In this document: positions 11,449 through 23,258 of the stretch, piece after piece | Layout of the letters: every line of letters starts with the position of its first letter | How positions within the stretch are numbered: the stretch's first letter is position 1 | NCBI GenBank assembly: GCA_965112735.1 | Contig: OZ218958.1 | Coordinates: 2,294,001-2,358,000, forward strand | DNA: 64,000 nucleotides | Reading direction: 5' to 3' | Origin: Phaeosaccion multiseriatum | Taxonomy: Eukaryota; Ochrophyta, other classes | Notes under the pieces: generated by a model | The model's input: only the letters and a program-made list of their open reading frames with translations | What the model was told of the DNA's origin: nothing | Databases searched by the model: none | Position numbers and translations under genes: made by a program

Positions 11449-14400
11449 ATGCCACCGAAGCCTAAGAAAGGGAAGGATGCCAAGAAGGGCAAAGGGGGAG
11501 CTGGAGAGGAGGAGGAGGAGGAGGAGCTCGTTCCTCTCCCGCCCGAGCCCGAAGCAGGCGCGCCTTTTACTCTCCGGGTGGAGATTGAAGTGCGACTCCT
11601 AGGCGCTGCGACTGCTGCTGCTAATGCTGATGCTACGATTAACGACAATGCTGCTGATGCTGCGGACGTGGAACAGGGCGACGGGGGTGGGGTGAAGAAG
11701 ACAAAGGCCGAGGCGGCACTGGTGAAGCCCAACTTTCGATACACCTTCATCAACCAAGACCGCATCGTCACTCCCAGCGTGGGCAAGGGAGAGGAAGGCA
11801 ACCGGTGGGAGAGACAGGCTGAGAGGCCGCAGACTCGAAGACGAAGTAACAGCATGGCCATGTCGAGACCAGGCACCCCGGCGGAGGTGGAATGTCCATC
11901 TGCTTCTGCCGGTGCGGGAGGGGGCGAGGACGGCGAGGAGGTGGACCAGGCAGCCCTCGATGCGGCCAACCCTCCCGTGTGGAGATACACCCGCAGACAC
12001 CGCTTGCTAGGGGACGACGAGGAAGCCATCGCTCTGGCGCTGAACGAGGCCCCTCTCATGGCGTTTACACTTGCTGACAAGTCTGCCAGCCGAGCTACAG
12101 CCGAGCCTGAGGGGCCGGGCTTGGGTGCGGCTCTGGCAGCCGCAGCGGCTGAAGCAGCAGAGCAAGGCCAGGCTGCTGCTGCTGCTGGGCCGGCAGGAGG
12201 AGCGGGGGGGGGCAAGAAGGGGGGTAAGAAAGGTGCCGGTGCTGTAGGTGCTGGTGCGGCGGCTGCTGTCAATGCATCCGATGCCACAGGGGCAGAGGCG
12301 GCTCGTGGCGGGGGCACGATTGTCGGGCGGAACTTCCTCCACTCTTGGCTCTTCGACCTCAGCGGCTTCCTCGTAGGGGAGCGGGTTCTGGCCGTAGAGC
12401 GGGGCAGCATCGATGCAGGACGGGGGGGGGGCATACAGGGGCGGGGCACGAGATCAGAGGAGGAGGCAGCAGCAGCGGCAGCGGCAGCAGCGGCGGCAGG
12501 GGAGGACGCGCCCCCCCTGGATATAGACCTCCCCGGTGGGCTCAGCTACCTCAAAATCTCAGTCTCATACGACCGCGACTTGCCCGAGACAGAGGAGGGC
12601 GCGGTGGATGGTGCGGCGGCGGTGGCAGGAGTGCGAACAGGAGCGGGAGCAGGAACAGGAGCTGCGGTGGTGGACGAATGGGGCAAGAAGGCTGGGGTGG
12701 AGATAGAGGACAGCGGAGGGGGAGGAGGAGGCATGTGCTGCATGTTCTCCCCGGCCCTGCAGCTCAAGCTCAACCCCCTGTCTATCAATTTACACAAGGT
12801 AACACTGGGATGGCAGCGGATGGGGGCGGGGGGAGGGATGGCAGTTGATGGCCATAGATGGGGGGGATGGAGTGGGGTGTGACCCTGTCCATCAATATAT
12901 ACAGTGTAGCGTAGGAATAGTAGCGGATGGAGGTGGTAACCTCATTGCGCAGCGACGATCAAGGTAATCCCTCCTCCTCCTCCTCCTCCTCCTCCTCCTC
13001 CTCCTCCTCCTCCTCCTCCTCCTCCTCCTCCTCCTCCTCCTCCTCCTCCTCCTCCTCCTCCTCCTCCTCCTCCTCCTCCTCCTCCTCCTCCTCCTCCTCC
13101 TCCTCCTCCTCCTCCTCCTCCTCCTCCTCCTCCTCCTCCTCCTCCTCCTCCTCCTCCTCCTCCTCCTCCTCCTCCTCCTCCTCCTCCTCCTCCTCCTCCT
13201 CCTCCTCCTCCTCCTCCTCCTCCTCCTCCTCCTCCTCCTCCTCCTCCTCCTCCTCCTCCTCCTCCTCCTCCTCCTCCTCCTCCTCCTCCTCCTCCTCCTC
13301 CTCCTCCTCCTCCTCCTCCTCCTCCTCCTCCTCCTCCTCCTCCTCCTCCTCCTCCTCCTCCTCCTCCTCCTCCTCCTCCTAGGTGGTGGGCCTGCCAGGC
13401 ATCGTGACGGACAGTCCGAGCCTGCAGCACTACTTAGGGCCGAGCAAGTTCTCGCTATTGGAGCGCTATTGCAAACCCGTCTACGCCGTGTGTCGACCCT
13501 TCTCCCCTACAGACGGACTCTACCCCGCCCCTTCCCCCATCACTTCCGCCCCCGCCAACATCGGTACCAACAGCATCACCACCAGCAGCACTACCAGTCT
13601 ATCGAGCAGCCTCAACAAGGAGGAGGGAGGGGGAGAGGATGCAAGTGGTCTGGGAGCCGCCGACTCTACCCCTTCACTATCCCTCTCTTCGCTTCCGCCC
13701 CCCCGTCCTCCCCGAGTGATGTTCACCCCCTTGCACCGGCAAGGCGCGGCGTGCAAGTGGAGACACGTGTCAGCGTTCGTCACGTACGGCATGGATCGGC
13801 ATCGTCTGGAGGAGTGGGTGGTGAGTGAGTGAGTGAGTGAGTAGGGGATGGCAATGGATGGAGGAATGGCCGTGAGTGAGTTAGTGATGGTGGTGGATAG
13901 GGAGGGGTGTATTTGACTCGAGGAGTGGATGGTGAGCGAGTGAGGGAGTGAGTGAGTGAGTGGGTGAGTGAGTGAGTGAGGCAGTGAGTGGTTGAGTGAG
14001 TGAGTGAGGCAGTGAGTGGTTGAGTGAGTGAGTGAGTGAGTGAGTGAGTGAGTGAGTGAGTGAGTGAGTGAGTGAGTGAGTGAGTGATCGAGTGAGTGAG
14101 TGAGTGAGTGAGTGAGTGGGTGAGTGATTGAGTGGTTGAGTGAGTGAGTGAGTGAGTGATCGAGTGAGTGAGTGAGTTGGTGAGTGAGTGAGAGAGTAAG
14201 GCGTTGAGTGGTTGAGTGAGTGAGTGAGTGAGTGAGTGAGTGAGTGAGTGAGTGAGTGAGTGAGTGAGTGAGTGAGTCAGGGAGTGAGTGAGTGAGTGAG
14301 AGAGTAAGTGAGTGAGTGAGTGAGGGAGTAAGTGAGAGAGTGAGTGGTTGAGTGAGTGAGTATGCGAGTGAGTGAGTGAGTGTGTGAGTGAGTGAGTGAG

Positions 14401-17153
14401 TGAGTGAGTGAGTGAGTGAGTGAGTGAGTGAGTGAGTGAGTGAGTGAGTGAGTGAGTGAGTGAGTGAGTGGGTGCGTGAGTGAGTGAGTGGGTGAGAGAG
14501 TGAGTGGGTGAGTGAGTGAGTGGGTAGCTGAGTGGGGGATGGCAGTGGATGAGAATACAGAGGCACTGACTCATCACCACCACCACCACCACCACCACCA
14601 CCACCCCCCCATCCACTGCCATCCTTCAGGAAAACTCGAAGCTGGAGGTGGAGATTCACGACAGGCATGCTTGCCTCACTCCGGCGGAGCAAGCGCTGAG
14701 GGTACAGTCATGGGAACGCTTGCTGGTGGGGGGGTATCCTGAGGATCAGTTACAGCAGCCGCGGCCCACCGGGGTAGGAGGAGGAGGAGGAGATGGAGGG
14801 GCGGGGGGGGGACGTGAGGTGCAGAGCAGTAGCAGCAAGAGCAGCCTCGGTAGCGGCAGCGGCAGCGGCAGTAGCAGTAGCAGGCCAGGTACTTCCTCTA
14901 CGGAGGGAGGGAGAGGCCGAGGAGGAGGAGGAGGAGGAGGAGGAGGAGGAGGAGGAGGAGGAGGAGGAGGAGGAGGAGGAGGAGGAGGAGGAGGAGGAGG
15001 AGGAGGAGGAGGAGGAGGAGGAGGAGGAGGAGGAGGAGGAGGAGGAGGAGGAGAGGAAGGAGAGACGGAGGATGGCGCCGCTGCCCCCCCCGAGAAGGAG
15101 GAGGTGCGGTACACGCTGCCCCTTCCGCTGTCAGCGGTGGATGCATTGATGCTGCAGCAGCTGGTGCAGGACTTCGCCACTGGTGTGTGAGGACAGAGAG
15201 TGGGCAGGAGGGTGGAGGTGTCGAGCCAGAAGGGGGGGGGGGTTGTCAGGATGCCCATCCACCCTTATCTATCCATCCACTGCCATCCATCCACCGATAT
15301 CCCTCCATCCATCCACTGCCATCTATCCGCCCTTATCCATCCATCCACCCCTATCCAGCCATCCACTGCCACCCATCCACTGATGCCGCATCCACTGCCA
15401 TCCATCCACTGATGACCCATCCACTGCCATCCCATCCATTGCCATCCCCATCCAATGCCATCCCCATCCATCCATAACAACCACCTCAAAAACAGCCGGA
15501 GCGGAAACAGCCCACGGTGTAGCAACCTTTGAACTTCGGGACCTGCTGAGCCCCTCCGAGCAACTCGTAGAGTCATACAAGAGCCTGGCAGAGACGCAGC
15601 ACAAGGAGCGAGAGATTGCTAGAAAGACGCTTGAGGCCTCACGCACACAGCGCAAGAACAAGCTCTGCAAGAGGGGTGGGAGGGGCACACCAGGGAGTGC
15701 GGGTGGAGAGGGAGGAGGGGGAGGAAGGGGAGGAGGGAGCGGGGGTGGGAGTGGCGGGGGGAGTGGGGGGGGGAGGGCGATTTGGAGGAGGAAGGGGTCG
15801 GTGTATCTGAATATGCACCACGAGGAACAGAGGGACGTGCACCCTTGGTTTAAGTTTAGTGCCACCGTATGTCAGAGCAAGCGGAGGGAGGTGAGTGAGT
15901 TGGTGATACAGAGGGAGAAAGGGAGGGAGGGAGGGAGGGAGGGAGGGAGGGGGAGGGGAAGGGAAGGGGGGAGGGGGAAGGGAGGGGAGGGGAGGAGGAA
16001 GAGGGGGGGAAGGAGAGGAGGAGGGGAGGGGAAGGGAGGGGAGGGGAGGAGAAAGGGGAGGGGAAGGGGAGGGAAAGGGGAGGAGTGGGGAGGGGGAAGG
16101 AAGCGGAGGGGAAGGGGAGGGGAGGGGAGGAGGAAGGGGAGGGGAAGGGGAGGGAAAGGGGAGGGAAAGGGGAGGGGAAAGCAAGCAAATGGGAAAGGAG
16201 GAAAGGAGGGGAAGGCCCACTCGCAGGCACACGCCTCTCAGGAGAAGGGAGGAGAAGAGACAAAGATGGCCTCACTCTGCTTTGATGATGCACCTCACTT
16301 TTTGTCTTCATCCTCTCACCTCCGCCCCTCTCCCATCCCCCTCCCCCCGCCCTGCTCACCCCATCCACTGCCATCTCCCCCCCCCCTCCCTCTTCCCACC
16401 CCTAAGGTCCCTCGGGGAGGCATCGAGGAATGGCATTTGGACGAAGGAGAGCGCATGGTAAGTGTCTCTCTCTCTGTGTGTGCGTGTGTGTGTGCGTGTG
16501 TGTACGTGTGTGTGCGTGCGCGTGTGTGTGTGCGCGCTTCCTTGCATGTGTGTATGCATACGATGTGTGCGTGTGCGCGTTTCTCTCTCCTTCTGTGTGT
16601 GTGTGTGTGTGCGCGTTTCTCTCTCCCTCTGTGTGTGTGCATGTGTGTGCGTGTGCGCGTTTCTCTCTCCCTCTGTGTGTGTGTGCGTGTGCGCGTTTCT
16701 CTCTCCCTCTGTGTGTGTGTGTGCGTATGCGCGTTTCTCTCTCCCTCTGTGTGTGTGTGTGCGTGCGCGCGTTTCTCTCTCCCTTTGTTTGTGTGTGTGC
16801 GCGTGCTCCCTTGACCTCCCCCCCCCCTCCCCCTCTGACCCCCTCCCAGGTGCGTCGACCGGGCGCATACGTAGATACAGGTGCCTCTCTTACCGTCAGC
16901 GCCGCACTGCATCGGCCGCTGAGATCCCTCACTGAGCACGGCGTGGAGGGTGTGTGTGAGGCCGACAAAGCGCTGTTGAGGCCCTACACGAGGGTTGCCT
17001 TCGTGTTTGAGTATGGCAACTCGGTGCTGCTGAGGAGTATTTTGCAGGTAGGTGGTGGTGGTGGTGGTGGTGGTGGTGGAGAAGGAGGAGGAGGAGGAGG
17101 AGGAGGAGTAGTAGTAGTAGTAGTAGTAGTAGTAGGAGTAGGAGTAGTAGTAG

Positions 17154-17207
<54 letters not shown>

Positions 17208-17740
17208 GAGGAGGAGGGGGGGGAGGGGGAGGGGGAGGAGGAGGAGGAGGAGGAGGAGGAGAAGGAGGAGGAGGAGGAGGAGGAGGGGGAGGAGGAGGAG
17301 GAGGAAGGGTACCCTGACTACCCGTATGCCCTCTACAACTGACTTTGCCCCACCCATTCCCCCCTCCTCATCATCTGCCATCCGCTGCCACCCCCCCCTG
17401 CCCTCCATCCCCTGAAGGTGCTTGACCGACTGAACAGCGCCGCTCTGCCCGACATCAAGGGCAGCCTGCGCAGGTAAGACGAAAGGGCACTTCCATGCAA
17501 CGACAGAGCAGTTCCATGCAGTGGCAGTCTCACTTCCGTGCAGTACCATAACAGTTTCAGTTCAATAGACCGACCTTCAGTAGCACAATGAGCTGGAACT
17601 GCAAACTGCGCAACCCTCCTTCCTGTCGGCCCAAATTACTCGGCAGGTCCCCTCATAGCCACCCCCCCCCGTCGCCATCCACTGCCATCCCTTCCTTCCC
17701 TCCCTCCTACTCTCTCCGTCTCTCTCTCTCTCTCCGTCTG

Positions 17741-17798
<58 letters not shown>

Positions 17799-20700
17799 TC
17801 TCTCTCTGTGTCTCCCCCCCACCCTCCCACCCAACTCTGTACCACCAACACGCCCACTCCAGCTACGCCCTGAGCCCTGAGGAGAAGGAGGCTGCCAACA
17901 CATGCCTCGACGTGGTGTGCGGCTTTACCGTCATGGATATGGACTGTCGCATGGTGGTGAGTGAGTGAGTGAGTGAGTGAGTGAGTGAGTGAGTGGGTGA
18001 GTGAGTGAGTGAATGAGTGAGTGAGTGAGTGAGTGAGTGAGTGAATGAGTGAGTGAGTGAGTGAGTGAGTGAGTGAGTGAGGGAGTGAGGGAGTGAGGGA
18101 ATAAGTGAGGGAGTGAGTGAGTGAGTGAGTGAGTGAGTGAGTGAGTGAGTGAGTGAGTGAGTGAGTGAATGAGTGAGTGTGTGAGTGAGTGAGTGAGTGA
18201 GTGAGTGAGTGAGGGAGTGAGGGAGTGAAGGAATGAGTGAGGGAGTGAGTGAGTGAGTGAGTGAGTGAGTGGGTGAGTGAGTAAGTGAATGAGTGAATGA
18301 CTGACTGACTGAGTGAGTGAGTCAGTGAGTCAGTGAGTCAGTGAGTCAGTGAGTGAGTGCCAGTCATTCAGTGACTTACGCTCATTGGGTTAAAGTCCCC
18401 TACGACCTAAAACAAAGTAAGCGTCCTTCATTGACTTACGTCCCTACACATCACCATCACCTTCATTGACTTCAGGTGCTGGAGGGCCTGGCGGGGCCGG
18501 GGAGGGCGATGGAGCAAGTCGTCACGGAGTTGGGTAGGGAGGGACCCAACAGTGGGGCCTACAGGGTACTCGCCAACCCGGAGGTAAGGCAGGAAAGTAG
18601 ACAGAGATTAGAGCACTGAGGAACACTTAGGAGCACACTTGAATCAATCACCACTGTCCTTGTTGCTCGACCTCATTGACTTTCATTGATTATCGTTAGC
18701 TCTCATTAACTCTTATTGATTATTACTAACTTTCATTGGCCCTCATTAACTCTCATTAACTCTCATTAACTCTTATTGACTCTCATTACCTCTCATTGAT
18801 TTCAATGACTCTCACTGACTTCAATGACTCTCACTGACTCCCAGGAACTCTCATTGACTTCCAGTGACTCTCATTAACACTCGTTAACGCTCATTAACTC
18901 TCATTTACTCTCAGTGACTCTCACTATCCCTCCTTGACTTTCATTGACTCGTACCAAGTCTCAAAAACTCTCATTGACTCTCATTAACACCCATTAACTC
19001 TCATGGACTCTCAAAGGCTCTAGCTCAGCTCACGTCCCCTCACTTCTCCTCCCTCCATTGAATCGATTGACATTGACAGGTAACTAAACTTGAGCTTTCT
19101 CTCCCCCTCTCTCTCTGTGGAGTGAGAATCGATATCAATCTCGATACGATCCATGTTGGTTGTGTGACTCTGCTGGTTTTGCTAAGTGCTTACGTAATCT
19201 CACGCATTGCCCAGGTGCGCTTCACCAAGCGGCTGTACACGGACTTCAACGTCGACCTCAAGAAGATTCGCTTCAGAGGTACGGCAGTTGGTGATACAGA
19301 GGGAGGGAGAGAGAAAGAAGCGAGGTAGAAGGAGACTCATACTCTACTCCACCTGTCTCCCCCTCCACCTTACTACTCCACCTGTCCCCCCCTCCCCCTT
19401 ACTACTACAACTACTACTACCCCTCTAACCCTTCTTGCCCCTTCTTTCCCCGCCCCCCCCTCCTCCTCCTCCTCCTCCTCCTCCTCCTCCTCCTCCTCCT
19501 CCTCCTCCTCCTCCTCCTCCTCCTCCTCCTCCTCCTCCTCCTCCTCCTCCTCCTCCTCCTCCTCCTCCTCCTCCTCCTCCTCCTCCTCCTCCTCCTCCTC
19601 CTCCTCCTCCTCCTCCTCCTCCTCCTCCTCCTCCTCCTCCTCCTCCTCCTCCTCCTCCTCCTCCTCCTCCTCCTCCTCCTCCTCCGCAGACGTGCTACCA
19701 CGCCTCTGCGAGACCCCGGAGCTGTACAATCGTTCTGTGGTGAGCATGGAATGCTTCTCAGCCCTTCAGAACCTCAGGCAGCTCCGAAGGGCCTCCAGAC
19801 TCAGAGAGGCCGCACACCAGGCAAGGCAATGAGTCCGCGGGGGGCGGGCGGGATGACAGTGGATGGCAGTGGATGGGAGGGTGGGGAAGCGTAAAGTTTC
19901 ATGTTTACAATAGTTTGTCAATCCAGAAAAGGACGAGGTCCGTCCTCCACAATCAATCACAATTGACAACAAAATGAATCTGACAACAACCACACCACAC
20001 AACCAACACACACACTTCCTTCCCCTCTCAGGCGCTGTTCCCCCCCGCGGCTGCTCTGGTGGATGTGGAAAGCAAGTACGGGGAGTCCCTCTCCGTGGAG
20101 GACATGTTGGGCTACGATCCCAAGAAGGACAAGATGGCAGCGGATGGCAATAGAGAGGAGGCAAAGGAGGACGCCTCCATCTCCTCGGGAGGGGGGCTGC
20201 AGGTGTGTGAGGAGGAGCGGTGGATGGCAGTGGATGGCGGAGGGGAGGATGAGAGAAGCTTCATCGCAATCTTCGCTGAAATGACCTCTTCCTCCCTCCC
20301 TCCCTCCCTCCCTCCCTCCCTCCCTCCCTCCCTCCCTCCCTCAGGGCCAGTCTCTGTCCGGCTCCACCCCCGTGCGAAGGAAGGGTCCCACAGACAGCAC
20401 CAATGCCTCCTTCGAGGCTTCTCTGAAAGAGAGGGAGGGAATGCCTTCAAGGGACTTTATTGATGAGCGGAGAGGACTCAATGAGGAGGTGCGCACATGT
20501 ACGCCACAGCAGTTGGTGATACAGCACTGCCACAGCAGTTGGTGATACACCCACCCACTGATACACCCACCCACTGTCCTGACACCCTTCGTCATGCCCC
20601 TCCCCCCCTCATCCCCCCCTCCTTCACCCTTGGCATGCCCCTCTCCTACCCCCCCCCCTCCTGAAAGGCTCGATTGGTGTACGAAGGTAAGCGCCTGACC

Positions 20701-21805
20701 AAGCAGAACGAGCTCTCACAGGAGACGGTGTGCACGTCCTTCTGCTACGGCCCGCAGCGGCTCAACTACGTGGAGCTCAAGAAGGCGGAGATGAGAGACA
20801 GGCTCGTCAAGAGCAAGAACTGCACATACACTTACAGGTGAGGGGAGGGGGGATGGCAATGGATGGGTGAGGGGATGGGGATGGCAATGGATGGGTGAGG
20901 GGATGGGGATGGATGGATGGCAATGGATGGGTGAGGGTATGGGGGTGGCAATGGATGGGTGAGGGGATGGGGATGGCAATGGATGGCAGTGAACGAACAT
21001 CTCAGCGGAGGTGACTGAGTGCGGTGTGGTCCTACTTGTAGCTGTGGGCAAGTCCAGCCCCACGCAAGCAGATGGGCCCTTTCGCTTCTCCCTCCCTCAC
21101 ATCCATCCAATGCCACCCCCCCCCCCTCCCCATCCACTGCCATCTTCCCTCCCCATCCACTGCCATCTTCCCACCTACCCCATCCACTGCCATCTTCCCC
21201 TCCCCATCCACTACCATCTTCTCCCCCCCCACCATCTACTGCCATCTATCTCCCTACGTCCCTCAGCATGGACTTCGTGAGCCAAACAGTGCCCGTGGTG
21301 GACGAGTTCCGCATCGAGAGAGACGCAGCAGACGCCAGCAGGGCCAAGTGGATGACCAGCAGGGTAAGTTGCAGTTGAAGTTGCAGTTGCAGTTGCAGTT
21401 GCAGTTGCAGTTGCAGTTGCAGTTGCAGTTTCAGTTTCAGACTATGAACCTCCATCGAACCAATATCGACACATTAGTGAGTGCCATTGAGGGAGGCAAT
21501 GCGTGATTAAGTGCGTGCGTGAGTGAGTGTGTGAGTAACAAATCCCCCCCTCCCCTCCCCTCCCCTCCCAGGGTTTCGTATGGCCGGCCCCCAAGGTCCC
21601 TCAGGACTATATCACTCATCCCTCCAAGCTCTCTCAAAGTCGTGTGGACATGCTCTCTGAGGAGTGGAAGGAGAACGAACTTCATCCTCCGGCGGTGGCC
21701 AGCAGCGGGGACGACCTGCCTACGGGACAGGTGCGTGTGTGTGTGTGCGTGTGTGTGTGTGCGTGTGTGTGTGTGCGTGTGTGTGTGTGCGTGTGTGTGT
21801 GTGCG

Positions 21806-21842
<37 letters not shown>

Positions 21843-23212
21843 ATGTGTGTGTATGTGTGTGTATGTGTGTGTATGTGTGTGTATGTGTGCGTGTGTGTGT
21901 GCACGTGTGTGTACGTGTGTGGGTGCATGTGTGCGTGTGGGTGCTATGTCTTTGTGCGCACAACAACAAACCCCAAACCCATCCCCCCACCCCCACCCAC
22001 CCCTGTATCACCAACAGGTCCCCTTCGACACCGTGCCCACCAACGGAGGCATGTACTTCGGAGGCCTCCTCCCAGCCACATACACCCGCCCAATGGATAC
22101 CCTCCGTATCGGAGGGCGAAACGGTCGACTTCCCCGAGGCAAACAACACCCGCGCCGACAGGACAAGAGCTTCACTCGCAGCGTGCACCTGGTGGGAGAG
22201 AGCTTGGCCAGAGAGCAGAGGGAGAGCCGCAGAAGGGAGGAGGAGCTGGCAGCGAGCAGGGTGCGTGGTGGTGGAGGGTGGAGGTGTATGGGTCAAAGGG
22301 TCAGGGAGGTGTATGGGTCAAAGGGTCAGGGAGGTGTATGGGTCAGGGAGGTGTATGGGTCAGGCAGGTGTATGCGTCAAAGGGTCAGGCAGGTGTATGG
22401 GTCAAAGGGTCAGGGAGGTGTATGGGTCAGGGAGGTGTATGGGTCAAAGGGTCAGGCAGGTGTATGGGTCAAAGGGTCAGGGAGGTGTATGGGTCAAAGG
22501 GTCAGGCAGGTGTATGGGTCAGGCAGGTGTATGGGTCAAAGGGTCAGGGAGGCGTATGGGTCAAAGGGTCAGGGAGGTGTATGGGTCAGGGAGGTGTATG
22601 GGTCAATGGGTCAGGCAGGTGTATGGGTCAGGGAGGTGTATGGGTCAGGGAGGTGTATGGGTCAAAGGGTCAGGCAGGTGTATGCGTCAAAGGGTCAGGC
22701 AGGTGTATGGGTCAAAGGGTCAGGCAGGTGTATGGGTCAGGGAGGTGTATGGGTCAGGCAGGTGTATGGGTCAAAGGGTCAGGCAGGTGTATGGGTCAGG
22801 CAGGTGTATGGGTCAAAGGGTCAGGCAGGTGTATGGGTAAAAGGGTCAGGGAGGTGTATGGGTCAGGCAGGTGTATGGGTCAAAGGGTCAGGCAGGTGTA
22901 TGGGTCAAAGGGTCAGGCAGGTGTATGGGTAAAAGGGTCAGACGGGTGTGCGAGGTGACGGATGTGCATCAGCCCCCTTGAGGGCGCTGAATGGCAAAGC
23001 ATCACATGTCTAGAGAGTCTCCCCGACATCGACATTGGATATTGACCTCCTCGATATTGCCCCTTCTACCTCTATAATTGCCCCATATACCTCCACATGC
23101 AGGTGGTGGTGGACGATCTGGCCTTCCATGTGGGCGGTTTCACAATGGGAGACAGGGCCTTCCCTGCAGACAGGGCAAAGGACATTCTCCGGGGACCCAT
23201 CAAGAAGGTCAG

Positions 23213-23258
<46 letters not shown>

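Noticed and set aside
13520-14692. 390-aa Thr/His/Ser/Leu-repeat ORF (THSLTHSL)
   Set aside because: Translation of the (GTGA)n tract in antisense; no start context, and it lies in an intron. The same applies to similar ORFs at 1775-2338 and 44090-44740.
22262-22945. Regular repeat array resembling CRISPR
   Set aside because: The units have no unique spacers, are intronic and the genome is eukaryotic.
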